NCBI GenBank assembly: GCA_903932505.1
Contig: CAIZGN010000355.1
Coordinates: 1-34,721, forward strand
Length of the DNA: 34,721 nt
Origin: Candidatus Hydrogenedentota bacterium
GTDB lineage: Bacteria > Hydrogenedentota > Hydrogenedentia > Hydrogenedentales > CAIZGN01
Direction of reading: 5' to 3'
Below are positions 24,317 to 33,110 of the stretch, piece after piece; position 1 is the stretch's first letter; each line of letters starts with the position of its first letter. Position numbers and translations under genes: made by a program. The notes beneath the pieces were generated by a model. That model saw only the letters and a program-made list of their open reading frames with translations, was not told where the DNA came from and made no database searches.

Positions 24317-25615
24317 ATGAGTCAGCAAGAACTGGGAACCTTGGCGTTACATGCGGGGCAAGTGCCCGATCCGACCACCACGGCGCGTGCGGTGCCGATT
24401 TATGCGACCACAAGTTACGTGTTCAACGACACGGATCATGCCTCGAATCTTTTTGCGCTCAAAGAATTTGGAAACATTTATTCCCGCCTCATGAACCCGA
24501 CCAACGATGTCCTCGAGAAGCGGCTTGCCGCGCTTGATGGTGGTGTGGGAGGGCTAGCCTTTGCCAGCGGACAGGCTGCGATTACAGCGGCTTTGTTGAC
24601 CATCGTGCATTCAGGGCAGAACTTCGTTTCGGCCACGAGCCTCTACGGTGGCACATGGACCCTTTTCACCCAGACCCTCAAGAAGCTCGGCATCGAAGTT
24701 CGTTTTTTCAATCCCGACCATCCGGAGGAAATCTCCAAACTCGTGGACGAAAACACCCGTTGCGTCTATTTGGAAAGCTTGGGCAATCCGAAAAACGATG
24801 TGCCCGATTTCCGAAAAATCTCCGACATCGCCCACGGACACGGGATTCCGGTGCTTTGCGACAACACGGTCATGACGCCCTATCTGCTGCGCCCGATTGA
24901 GCATGGAATCGATATCGTGATTTATTCCACCACCAAGTTCCTCGGTGGCCACGGCGTGCATGTGGGCGGTGCCATCGTGGACGGCGGCACGTTCCAGTGG
25001 GACAAAGAACCGGCGAAGTGGCCGGAATTCTGCGCGCCGGACGATGCGTATCATGGCGTTGTTTTCACTGAGGCCCTTAAGCCGATTGGCAATATCGCCT
25101 ATATCATTCACATTCGTACGCACTGGCTGCGCGATACTGGTGGCTGCATGAGCCCCTTTGCCGGCTTCCTGTTCCTGCTGGGTGTTGAAACCCTTCATGT
25201 GCGCATGCAGCGGCATTGCGAGAACGCGCTGGCTGTGGCGCAGTGGCTGGAGAAGCACCCCGCTGTGGCTTGGGTGAATTATCCGGGCCTGCCGACGCAT
25301 CCGCATCACGCCAATGCGAACAAGTACCTGAAGAGCGGCTACGGCGCGATTGTTGGATTCGGAATCAAGGGCGGACGCGATGCCGGAATCAAGTTTATTA
25401 ACAGCGTGAAGCTGTGCAGCCACCTTGCGAACATTGGTGATGCGAAGACCCTGGTGATTCATCCCGCCAGCACGACGCACTCCCAATTGTCCGAACAAGA
25501 CCAAGTGGCGACCGGCGTCAGCCCGGAATACATCCGGCTCAGCGTCGGGATTGAAGCTCTGGCAGATATCCAAGACGACCTCGACCAAGCGCTCCGTACG
25601 GCTGCGGGTTTGTAA
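24317..25615 (+). CDS. metY: O-acetylhomoserine sulfhydrylase / aminocarboxypropyltransferase (Cys/Met metabolism PLP enzyme)
   Basis: 432 residues, the length expected for MetY-type enzymes rather than the shorter MetB/MetC/MGL group of about 380-400. Family features: [26 protein letters not shown] at the start (split in the usual way), [18 protein letters not shown], the segment VLCDNTV, and the PLP-binding Lys207 in [11 protein letters not shown]. The C-terminus has [10 protein letters not shown] and [10 protein letters not shown]. It combines O-acetylhomoserine with sulfide to give homocysteine. ATG 24317 follows AAAGGGAAG. It appears monocistronic with its own promoter and terminator. 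A methionine gamma-lyase activity cannot be excluded by eye. Confidence 0.9.
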   Translation: MSQQELGTLALHAGQVPDPTTTARAVPIYATTSYVFNDTDHASNLFALKEFGNIYSRLMNPTNDVLEKRLAALDGGVGGLAFASGQAAITAALLTIVHSGQNFVSATSLYGGTWTLFTQTLKKLGIEVRFFNPDHPEEISKLVDENTRCVYLESLGNPKNDVPDFRKISDIAHGHGIPVLCDNTVMTPYLLRPIEHGIDIVIYSTTKFLGGHGVHVGGAIVDGGTFQWDKEPAKWPEFCAPDDAYHGVVFTEALKPIGNIAYIIHIRTHWLRDTGGCMSPFAGFLFLLGVETLHVRMQRHCENALAVAQWLEKHPAVAWVNYPGLPTHPHHANANKYLKSGYGAIVGFGIKGGRDAGIKFINSVKLCSHLANIGDAKTLVIHPASTTHSQLSEQDQVATGVSPEYIRLSVGIEALADIQDDLDQALRTAAGL

Positions 25616-25633
25616 TTCCCGCGCCTTCTCGTT

Positions 25634-25686
25634 GAGTCAGGGCGGTTTCTTTTTGCCGAGAAAGATGCCGCCCTGGCTCTTTTTTG
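25634..25686 (+). terminator. Rho-independent terminator of metY
   Basis: GAGTCAGGGCGG pairs with CCGCCCTGGCTC (one G-T pair) around a 22-nt loop and is followed by a run of seven T. It begins 19 nt after the metY stop. The remaining sequence up to 25903 holds a promoter and no gene. Confidence 0.85.
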
Positions 25687-25780
25687 TTTCGCTCCCCAGC
25701 CTTTCTTTTTTTCTCACGCCGATTGAATGAACGCCCCGCTTTTTCGTCAGATTCTTTGGCGGAAATAGGGAGTCAAGAAA

Positions 25781-25810
25781 TTGCCTTGAGGCCCGGAAAA
25801 GACTTATACT
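25781..25810 (+). promoter_or_regulatory. Promoter of the c554-like cytochrome gene
   Basis: TTGCCT (25781-25786) and TATACT (25805-25810) with 18 nt spacing; leader of about 85 nt before the start codon. Confidence 0.45.
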
Positions 25811-25903
25811 CTGCGTCGGTTTACTGGCTGGATTCCGCCTGCGCGACCGGACGGTCTGGTGGCGCGTGGCGTTGCGGAATAAACGATCGAAAGGAAGTGT
25901 TCT

Positions 25904-26458
25904 ATGAAGCGTAGCAGTCTGTGTGGGTTGGTTGCGGTGTTGGCCTTGGTCGCCTGCGTGGCACTCGTCGGATCGGTGAGCGCGCAAGAGGCAAAGTATG
26001 TCGGCAACGCCAAGTGCAAGGTGTGTCATAACAAAGCAGATAAGGGCAAAGCGTGGGATACTTGGAAAGCCAGCAAGCATGCTGGAGCTCTGGCCACGTT
26101 GAAGACCGATGCGGCGAAGGAATCGGCAAAGAAGATGGGCGTCACTGGCGACCCCTCCACCGCGCCGCAGTGCCTTGAATGCCATCAGACGGGCTACGAT
26201 GCGGCAACAAAGGCCGCTCCGGCTGAGTTGGTGGCCGATGACGGCGTGCAGTGCGAGAGTTGCCACGGCAAAGCCTCCATTCATACCGAAGACGCCAAAA
26301 AGAAGATGAAGGGCGAAGCGGTTGAGATGGGCGCTCACATCAAGAAGGCCGTTGTGGAAGCTGATTGCAAAAAGTGCCACAACGAAAAGAGCCCGAACTA
26401 CAAGCCCTTCGACTTCAAGGCTGCGTACGAGAAGATCAAACACAGCGCCGCGAAGTAA
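25904..26458 (+). CDS. Tetraheme cytochrome c554-like periplasmic protein
   Basis: 184 residues with a signal peptide (GLVAVLALVACVALVGSVSAQ, split here at about residue 28). Four heme sites: CKVCH, CLECH, CESCH, CKKCH. The opening YVGNAKCKVCH followed by W...SKHAGALATL, and the CLECHQTGYD and CESCHG segments, match the cytochrome c554 family. In nitrifiers c554 carries electrons from hydroxylamine oxidoreductase; elsewhere relatives are general periplasmic carriers or multiheme reductase modules. The mature protein is lysine-rich. ATG 25904 follows AAAGGAAG. It precedes the cytochrome c maturation genes by 191 nt and is a likely client of them and a possible partner of the NapC-like protein. 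Confidence 0.9.
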   Translation: MKRSSLCGLVAVLALVACVALVGSVSAQEAKYVGNAKCKVCHNKADKGKAWDTWKASKHAGALATLKTDAAKESAKKMGVTGDPSTAPQCLECHQTGYDAATKAAPAELVADDGVQCESCHGKASIHTEDAKKKMKGEAVEMGAHIKKAVVEADCKKCHNEKSPNYKPFDFKAAYEKIKHSAAK

Positions 26459-26480
26459 TATTTCGTAACGAGCGATTCGA

Positions 26481-26520
26481 CATGCCGGACGATCCGGAAA
26501 CGGGCGTCCGGCATGCCTTT
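26481..26520 (+). terminator. Hairpin after the c554-like gene
   Basis: CATGCCGGACG (26481-26491) pairs perfectly with CGTCCGGCATG (26505-26515), followed by CCTTTAA. The T-run is short, so termination is probably partial, perhaps allowing some read-through into the maturation genes. I see no clear promoter in 26521-26649. Confidence 0.6.
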
Positions 26521-26649
26521 AACGCTCTAGGTGGCGGAACAGATTTTATTGCTATGACAGTGTTGCGCGGCGGGCAAACTAACAGTCGAGCGCGTGCTGA
26601 TTGGGTTCGAGTGGTGGGGTAGCTAATCGGGCAAGTGGAGCAAAGTTTG

Positions 26650-27807
26650 ATGCAAGCATTGAAGAAAACTTTTAATTTTCTGGCTTCCTATGGTTTGGCG
26701 TGCGTGCTGTTTATTTTGTTGTTTTTGCTGACTTTTCTGGGCACGCTCTATCAGGTGGATCACGGGCTGTTCGCTGCCCAAAAAAAATATTTTGAATCCA
26801 TTGTGCTGGTTCACCAGGCCTTTGGATTTCTGCCGATACCCCTGCCGGGCGGCTATCTGGTGATGTCGCTGCTTTTCATTAACCTGCTTCTCGGCGGGTT
26901 TCTGCGTTTGCGCGAGGGCTGGGTGAAGATGGGCGTTGCCATTACGCACTTCGGCATGTGCATGCTCATAGCAGGTTCTTACATTACCTTCCGCGAATCC
27001 TTTGGTGGGCATCTCACCATCAACGAGGGGGAGACCCAAAGTGAATTCGTCAGCTATCATGAGTGGGAGGTTGTGGTCACCGATGTGTCTCGTCCGGATG
27101 CAGCCCTAGAATACCTGATTCAGGAGGCCTCTTTTGCCCGCTTTACCGGGGAGTCGGAAGGCACATTCAATTTTGGTGATCTGCCCTTTACGCTCAAGCT
27201 TTCACGATTTTCCCGTAATACCGCGCTGAAGAAATCGTCCGGCACCGGTGGCCCGCCGACCGTGGACGGATACTATCTGGAACCACAGCCGGAAGAGCGC
27301 GACGACGAGTCCAACGATGCGGGTGCCTATATTCAGGTCTTGCCCACCCAAGGCGAGGCGAAGCCCGGATTGCTGTGGGGCCAGGCGCGTAAGCCCTTTT
27401 CGGTCGTGCTGGATGGCCGCACCTTTACCTTCGAACTTCGTAAGCGCCGTTTTCCGCTTTCCTTTGCGCTGCGTTTGGACAAGTTCACCTTTGAACGCCA
27501 TCCGGGCACAATGATGGCCAAGGTATACCGTAGCAGTGTGACCAAGATCGAGGGTGGTGTGGAAGAGGCCATCGAAATTACCATGAATGAGCCGTTGCGC
27601 CATCTGGGTTATACCTTTTATCAGTCCTCCTATGGGCCGCCGAATGCCAAGCCGGGTGACCGCATGTATTCCGTGCTTGCGGTTGTGCGCAATCCCGCCG
27701 ACCAAGTACCGCTTTACTCCTGCTTGGTCATTGCGCTTGGTATGGTAGCTCATTTCCTGTTGGCTTTGTTCCGTTATTTGAAGCGGGAAACGAGGAAATC
27801 CTCATGA
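26650..27807 (+). CDS. resB: Cytochrome c biogenesis protein ResB (System II, Ccs1/CcsB-like)
   Basis: 385 residues from ATG 26650, with GGAG 9 nt upstream; an in-frame GTG at 26635 would add five residues and would overlap that site. Three N-terminal membrane helices (about 12-35, 62-82, 93-115), a large periplasmic domain (about 120-350) with the segments GGHLTINEGE and YTFYQSSYGPP, and a last helix (about 353-375) form the ResB family topology. Together with CcsA it exports heme and attaches it to CXXCH motifs of apocytochromes. It overlaps ccsA by 4 nt (ATGA). The neighbouring cytochrome genes are obvious clients. Confidence 0.9.
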   Translation: MQALKKTFNFLASYGLACVLFILLFLLTFLGTLYQVDHGLFAAQKKYFESIVLVHQAFGFLPIPLPGGYLVMSLLFINLLLGGFLRLREGWVKMGVAITHFGMCMLIAGSYITFRESFGGHLTINEGETQSEFVSYHEWEVVVTDVSRPDAALEYLIQEASFARFTGESEGTFNFGDLPFTLKLSRFSRNTALKKSSGTGGPPTVDGYYLEPQPEERDDESNDAGAYIQVLPTQGEAKPGLLWGQARKPFSVVLDGRTFTFELRKRRFPLSFALRLDKFTFERHPGTMMAKVYRSSVTKIEGGVEEAIEITMNEPLRHLGYTFYQSSYGPPNAKPGDRMYSVLAVVRNPADQVPLYSCLVIALGMVAHFLLALFRYLKRETRKSS

Positions 27808-29786
27808 AAACACTACGAACCCTTTCGATATCCATTTTGCTCACTATCTTTGTGCTGACCTCGCTGTCCGCGTTGGCCCAAGATGCACCAGCCGCCGCAT
27901 CGGCTCCCGCGAAGCTGTTGCGCACCCAAGCTTGGGACAAGGAAGCGGTCGGGCTTTTTGAATCTCTGGCCATTCAAGAGGGCGGTCGCATCAAACCGCT
28001 CAAGACCTATGCCGACGTGTTGCTGCTCAAGCTCAACGGTCGTCGCAGCTGCCGGGATGCTCAGGAGGCAAAACTGGACGGCACGCAGTGGTTGATGGAT
28101 TGCCTTTTCTTTCCGGATTCTGCGCGCCAGTACAAGATGTTCCTGATCGAGAATTCCGATGTGCTTGTGGATCTAGGCCTTTCCTACACCAAGCGCCGCG
28201 ACCGTTATTCCTACGACGACCTTGTTGCTGCTCGCACCCTGTTGATGGATCGCGCTCGCACCTATTCCTCAATTGAAGCGCCCCTGCGCCGTCTCGGACA
28301 AACCCAGCTGATTAACTTGGCCACGAACATGATGGATTTTGAGTCACTGACCCACGCACTGGACGTGGTGCGCATGCGGCTGGATTTGCGCGACACGGGA
28401 CCTTTCTCGGCACTTGCTGCCGGAACCGGGCCACAACCGGTATCCGCGCTCTTTCCGAAGGCGGCTGAGTTCTCGGTTGCCTTGCAGGCATTACGGCAGG
28501 GGCAAGCGCAGGATCCGGGCCATGCCGCCGCCATGCGGGCCCTCAATCCATTGGGCGAAGCTGTGGACTCTGCGAGTACGCTGAGCTTCATAGCGCCCCC
28601 GGCGACGGACGCCACCTCTGAGTGGCGCTCCTTGGGTTCGTTGGCTGGACAACTCTTCGGAGGACAAACCCCGCCCGCCGATGAGGCTGCGGTTTTTTCG
28701 ACCTTCGAGGCTTTAGCGGATGCCGCCCCCACCCCCGCTGTGTTCACAGAAAAAGCCCGCGCATTGCACACCGCACTCGCGGTTCGCGCGCAGGTTCGAG
28801 GCGAATATCGCGCCATTGGCTTGGAGGTTCTTTACCACAAAGCGGACTTGGTCTATTACAGCCTGTGTTTCTATGTGCTGTGCTTCCTCGGCGTGGCGGC
28901 CTCCTGGGTGCGTCCCAAGAGCCTTCTCCTATACCGCAGCGACCTGTTTCTGCTTGCGCTTCCTACCGTGCTGCTGGCGATCGCGATCGCCATGCGGTGC
29001 ACCATCCGGCTGCGGCCCCCGGTGACCACCCTGTATGAAACCATTCTGTTTGTAGTGTGGAGCGCCATCGTGGTGTGCTTGTTTATTGAATGGATTCAGC
29101 GCAACAAACTGGGGTTGTCGATGGGTGCGATCCTCGGTATGATCGGCCTGTTCCTTGCCAACAAGTATGAAGTGATGGAAGGCGAAGATACCATGCCCAG
29201 CATGGTGGCGGTGCTCAACACCAATTTCTGGCTTGGCACGCATGTGACCACGATCACGATAGGCTATGCGGCGGGTTTGTTGGCGGGCGCACTTTCGCAT
29301 GCCTTCGTTTTTGGCAAGTTGTTCCGGGTCGACAAGAAAGTGGCGGGCTATTACCGTCCCTTGGATCGCGTTGTGTATGGGGTGCTTTGCTTTTCGCTGT
29401 TGTTCTCCATTGTGGGCACCATTCTCGGCGGCATCTGGGCGAATGAAAGTTGGGGCCGTTTCTGGGGTTGGGATCCCAAAGAAAACGGAGCCCTTCTGAT
29501 CTGTCTCTGGCAGTTGACCATCCTTCACGCGGTGCGCGGGCGATATATCCGGGATTACGGATTGCACCTCGCCTCGGTCTTTGGAGCGGTCGTTGTGGCC
29601 TTTTCATGGTTCGGCGTTAACCAACTCGGCGTTGGTTTGCATTCCTACGGCTTTACCAGCGGCATATCCAAAGCCCTGCTGATCTTCTATTCCATAGAAT
29701 GTGTGGTAATGGCATTGGGTGTGTTGGCTTGGGGTCTTGATCGAGGCCCCAGAGCTGAGAATCCAACCGAGGGTAACTTGGCCTGA
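27804..29786 (+). CDS. ccsA: Cytochrome c heme ligation protein CcsA/ResC with long N-terminal extracytoplasmic region
   Basis: 660 residues. A signal-like N-terminus (ISILLTIFVLTSLSALAQ) is followed by about 320 residues of extracytoplasmic sequence without a domain I recognise, then from about residue 350 a CcsA/ResC domain of roughly eight helices. The heme-handling WWD motif is seen as WGRFWGWDPKENG (550-562). Conserved His residues occur in LGTHVTTI and near the C-terminus (GLHSYGF). Family CcsA proteins are often only about 300-400 residues; the extra N-terminal part is like that of the fused or extended CcsA proteins of Bacteroidetes- and Epsilonproteobacteria-like systems. Start overlaps resB by 4 nt; they probably act as a heterodimer. 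Confidence 0.9.
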   Translation: MKTLRTLSISILLTIFVLTSLSALAQDAPAAASAPAKLLRTQAWDKEAVGLFESLAIQEGGRIKPLKTYADVLLLKLNGRRSCRDAQEAKLDGTQWLMDCLFFPDSARQYKMFLIENSDVLVDLGLSYTKRRDRYSYDDLVAARTLLMDRARTYSSIEAPLRRLGQTQLINLATNMMDFESLTHALDVVRMRLDLRDTGPFSALAAGTGPQPVSALFPKAAEFSVALQALRQGQAQDPGHAAAMRALNPLGEAVDSASTLSFIAPPATDATSEWRSLGSLAGQLFGGQTPPADEAAVFSTFEALADAAPTPAVFTEKARALHTALAVRAQVRGEYRAIGLEVLYHKADLVYYSLCFYVLCFLGVAASWVRPKSLLLYRSDLFLLALPTVLLAIAIAMRCTIRLRPPVTTLYETILFVVWSAIVVCLFIEWIQRNKLGLSMGAILGMIGLFLANKYEVMEGEDTMPSMVAVLNTNFWLGTHVTTITIGYAAGLLAGALSHAFVFGKLFRVDKKVAGYYRPLDRVVYGVLCFSLLFSIVGTILGGIWANESWGRFWGWDPKENGALLICLWQLTILHAVRGRYIRDYGLHLASVFGAVVVAFSWFGVNQLGVGLHSYGFTSGISKALLIFYSIECVVMALGVLAWGLDRGPRAENPTEGNLA

Positions 29787-29853
29787 GTCGGTGGAGCGGA
29801 TCGGAGACGCACGGGGTGTGTGTCCCAACTTATTACTCATTTGGAGAATGAAA

Positions 29854-31296
29854 ATGCCTAACGAACAACGTGGAATTAAAGCTTGGATGGCTGCGGCCCT
29901 GCTCCTTTTTGGCCGCAATTGGATTACGATGTTTGGCGCGGCACTGGCGACCGCCGGAGCGGTGCTGACCATCGGGATTATGGGCTTTATGCTCCTCATG
30001 GCACCCGAATCGCCCTACGCAGGCGTCATGGCCTTCATGGTACTGCCCCCGGTCTTCATCGGTGGATTGGTGCTTATTCCCTTGGGTGCGCTGTGGGAGC
30101 GCTGGCGCATATCAAAGCGCCCCGCTGAGACGAACGAGGGTTTCCTGCCGGTGCTCGACTTCACGAACCGACGTGTTCTGCGCGCGGTTATCCTAGTCGG
30201 CATTCTCACCTTCTTCAACATACTGATTCTTTCCTCCGTAAGTTACGGCGGCTTGCTGTTCATGGATTCGGTCACCTTCTGCGGTCGTGTTTGTCACTCC
30301 GTCATGAATCCCGAATATACCGTCTACATGCGCTCCCCCCACTCCCGGGTGGCCTGCGTGCAATGTCATATCGGCCCGGGTGCCTCTTGGTTCGTCAAGT
30401 CCAAATTGTCCGGCGCGCGTCAGGTCATTGCCACCATGCTGAACAGCTATGAACGCCCAATTCCCACCCCGGTCGCGAATCTTCGGCCCTCGCAAGATAC
30501 CTGCGAACAATGCCACTGGCCAGAACGCTTTTCGGGTGACCGCATGAAAGTGATCACCAAGTTTGACGAGGACGAAACCAACACCTCGAAGAAAACCGTC
30601 CTGCTGATGCACATTGGCGGCGGTGGAACCAACAACGGCATCCACAGCTGGCATGTGGCCCCCGACAAGAAGACCACCTATATCGCCTCAGACGACAAAC
30701 GCCAGAAAATGGCCGCCGTGCGCGTACACCGCGCCGATGGCACCGTTACCGAATTCCGCCGTGAAGGCGTGGAAATTCCGGCGGGTGCGGAAGAGCGTCG
30801 TATGGACTGCGTGGATTGCCACAACCGTCCCACCCACATCTACCGCCATCCGGACGAAGAGCTGGATGCCTCGCTGGAAGCCAAGCGCATCGACCCGGCC
30901 CTTCCCTTCATCAAGAAAGCGGGTATGGCGGCGCTGAATAGCGTGGAAGCCAAGGACGCAGCGGCGGACAAGGAGAAGATTGCCTCCAGCATTCGTGCGT
31001 TCTACGAGAAGGAAAAGCCCGAGGTTCTCAAGTCGCAGGGTGACGCGATCAACGCGGCCATCGCCGAAATGCAGACCATTTACAGCAACAATGTCTTCCC
31101 GGAGATGGACGTCAAATGGGGTTCTTACATTAACAACCTCGGCCACGTGCGTTCCGATGGATGTTTCCGTTGCCATGATGACTCCATGAAGAGTGCGGAT
31201 GGCAAGGTGATCCCGCAGGACTGTAACGCTTGCCACGCCGTATTGGCGATGGACGAAAACGACCCCGAAATCCTGAAACAACTGCAAGGGGGATGA
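29854..31296 (+). CDS. NapC/NirT-like membrane-anchored multiheme cytochrome c
   Basis: 480 residues from ATG 29854, with TTGGAG 7 nt upstream; the ATG at 29848 is too close to that site. Three membrane helices (about 25-52, 60-82, 108-136) precede a periplasmic domain with one unusual CX3CH site (CGRVCH, 143-148) and five standard sites: CVQCH (168), CEQCH (217), CVDCH (319), CFRCH (437), CNACH (457). The CHSVMNPEY and HSRVACVQCHIGPGA segments mark the NapC/NirT/NrfH superfamily, which takes electrons from quinol and passes them to periplasmic reductases. It is longer than NapC (about 200) and has three helices rather than one. It follows ccsA by 67 nt and is followed by a carbamoyltransferase after 7 nt. 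Confidence 0.88.
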   Translation: MPNEQRGIKAWMAAALLLFGRNWITMFGAALATAGAVLTIGIMGFMLLMAPESPYAGVMAFMVLPPVFIGGLVLIPLGALWERWRISKRPAETNEGFLPVLDFTNRRVLRAVILVGILTFFNILILSSVSYGGLLFMDSVTFCGRVCHSVMNPEYTVYMRSPHSRVACVQCHIGPGASWFVKSKLSGARQVIATMLNSYERPIPTPVANLRPSQDTCEQCHWPERFSGDRMKVITKFDEDETNTSKKTVLLMHIGGGGTNNGIHSWHVAPDKKTTYIASDDKRQKMAAVRVHRADGTVTEFRREGVEIPAGAEERRMDCVDCHNRPTHIYRHPDEELDASLEAKRIDPALPFIKKAGMAALNSVEAKDAAADKEKIASSIRAFYEKEKPEVLKSQGDAINAAIAEMQTIYSNNVFPEMDVKWGSYINNLGHVRSDGCFRCHDDSMKSADGKVIPQDCNACHAVLAMDENDPEILKQLQGG

Positions 31297-31303
31297 CCTC
31301 TGC

Positions 31304-32989
31304 ATGAACATCCTGGGCATCGGCGGATACTCACACGATTCTGCTGCGGCACTGGTGGTGGATGGTGTGTTGGTGGCGGCGGTGGCGGAAGAACGCCTGA
31401 CGCGAATAAAGCATCAGGGCGGGGTTCCGTATGAGGCGGTGCGATATTGCTTGGAAACCGCTGGGCTAAAGCCCCGGGATGTTGACCATATTGGCTGTTA
31501 CATGCGCCCTGGATTACGTCTGGCGCGGCGTCTGCCGTACCGACTGATCCAGGGCGTTCTTCATCCGTTCTACTCGGCTGGATTCATGGCGTATGAAGTG
31601 GCGCATAACGCTGAATACCTTTGGAAAATGAAACACCTCGGCGCAGGAAAGGCTCAGGTGCACTTCATGGATCACCATCCTGCGCATGCCGCCAGCGCGT
31701 TCCTCGTCAGCCCCTTTGATTCTGCCGCCCTCTTCACCATTGACTACATTGGCGAATTTGCCGCCACTTGGACCGGGGTCGGCTATGGTACGCAGATACA
31801 GCCGCTCCGCCACAAGAATTACCCGCATTCCCTCGGCGTATTCTACTCGGCCATCACGGACTATCTTGGATTTCTTCGCGCGAGCGACGAATACAAGGTG
31901 ATGGGCCTCGCCAGTTACGGCGAACCCGAATTCTACGACGAGTTCCTAAAATTCATTCGCCCCCGCGAAGATGGATGGTACGACATTGACCTGTCGTGGG
32001 CTGCTTGGCCGCATGCACCGGGTTCACGGGTGGGGTATTTCAGCGAAAAATTCCTCAACCGATTTGGCCCGGCGCGTGAAAAAGGCGCACCCCTTGAAGC
32101 CCGGCACAGGAACATCGCTGCATCCGCGCAAAAGGTGCTGGAGGAGACGGTGCTGAGGCTAGCACGCACCCTTCGCAAAACCACCGGAGAGAAGCACCTG
32201 TGCATGGCGGGGGGTGTCGCACTCAACTGCTCGATGAATGGTCGCCTCCGCCGGGAATCCGGCTTCGAGGACATTTTTGTCCAACCGGCCGCAGGGGACG
32301 ACGGCATTGCCATTGGTGCGGCCTTCCAGCTTCATCACCGGTACACCTCCGCCCCACGCGCCTTCCAGATGGATCACGCGTATTGGGGTCCCGAGTATTC
32401 GAATGCAGCCATAAAGCGGTTTCTCGTTGACGCGAAGTTGCCCTACGAAGAATGCCAAGATATCGAAGACAGGGTTGCCCAACTGCTTGCAGCAGGGAAA
32501 ATCGTGGGTTGGTTTCAGGGGCGCATGGAGTTTGGCCCCCGCGCGCTGGGTTCGCGCAGCATTCTCGCAGATCCCACGCGACCCGACATGAAGGATCTGC
32601 TCAACCGGTACGTCAAACACCGGGAAGACTTCCGACCCTTTGCGCCGAGTGTGCTTGCCGATCGTGCGGCCGATTATTTCGAAAGTAGCACACCGTCGCC
32701 GTTTATGCTCTTTGTTGACCGTGTTCGACCTGAAAAGATGGCGGAAGTCCCCGCCATCACACACGTCAACGGCACAGCCCGCGTACAGACGGTTAGCAAA
32801 GCATCCAACCCCCGCTACCATGCGCTTATCCAGCGTTTTGAACGGATCACGAAGACGCCGATGATCCTCAACACCAGTTTCAACGTCATGGGCGAGCCTA
32901 TCGTGAATACCCCGAGCGATGCGATCCGATGCTTCTACAGTACCGGTATCGATGCCCTTGCTATTGGCGATTTTTTGCTTATAAAGTAG
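31304..32989 (+). CDS. NodU/CmcH-family O-carbamoyltransferase
   Basis: 561 residues, normal for the family. The N-terminal Kae1-like domain begins MNILGIGGYSHDSAAALV (His11, Asp12) and carries the metal-binding HHPAHA motif (124-129); the ASDEYKVMGLASYG segment and CMAGGVALNCSMNG follow. The C-terminal domain has the signature GRMEFGPRALGSRSILADP. These enzymes transfer a carbamoyl group from carbamoyl phosphate, via carbamoyl-AMP, to hydroxyl groups of sugars or antibiotics. The start lies 7 nt after the NapC-like gene, so both share a transcript, although no functional link is obvious. Related enzymes are frequent in polysaccharide clusters, but no glycosyltransferase is nearby. Confidence 0.93.
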   Translation: MNILGIGGYSHDSAAALVVDGVLVAAVAEERLTRIKHQGGVPYEAVRYCLETAGLKPRDVDHIGCYMRPGLRLARRLPYRLIQGVLHPFYSAGFMAYEVAHNAEYLWKMKHLGAGKAQVHFMDHHPAHAASAFLVSPFDSAALFTIDYIGEFAATWTGVGYGTQIQPLRHKNYPHSLGVFYSAITDYLGFLRASDEYKVMGLASYGEPEFYDEFLKFIRPREDGWYDIDLSWAAWPHAPGSRVGYFSEKFLNRFGPAREKGAPLEARHRNIAASAQKVLEETVLRLARTLRKTTGEKHLCMAGGVALNCSMNGRLRRESGFEDIFVQPAAGDDGIAIGAAFQLHHRYTSAPRAFQMDHAYWGPEYSNAAIKRFLVDAKLPYEECQDIEDRVAQLLAAGKIVGWFQGRMEFGPRALGSRSILADPTRPDMKDLLNRYVKHREDFRPFAPSVLADRAADYFESSTPSPFMLFVDRVRPEKMAEVPAITHVNGTARVQTVSKASNPRYHALIQRFERITKTPMILNTSFNVMGEPIVNTPSDAIRCFYSTGIDALAIGDFLLIK

Positions 32990-33103
32990 GGTGATCAAGA
33001 TTTCTCGCTGCGCTCGAAATGACCCTTGGGCTGGGGAATGACGCTTGCACCGATCTTGCCGATTCCATTGTCATTTCGAGCGCAGCGAGAAATATTGATC
33101 ACC
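32990..33103. repeat. Long inverted repeat, REP/MITE-like element
   Basis: The 34-nt arms at 32990-33023 and 33070-33103 are reverse complements except at one position (33/34). They contain TTTCTCGCTGCGCTCGAAAT and the palindrome TGATCA, and flank a 46-nt spacer with GGGAATGACGC. The element begins directly after the TAG of the carbamoyltransferase. It encodes nothing, and could fold into a long stem that ends or protects the transcript. The TCGAGCGCAGCGAGA-type core is of the kind seen dispersed in many genomes. Confidence 0.85.
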
Positions 33104-33110
33104 ACCACAC

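Noticed and set aside
25637-26443. 268-codon minus-strand frame over the c554-like gene and its upstream region
   Set aside because: It crosses the metY terminator and is the antisense of a clear tetraheme cytochrome; no ribosome site.
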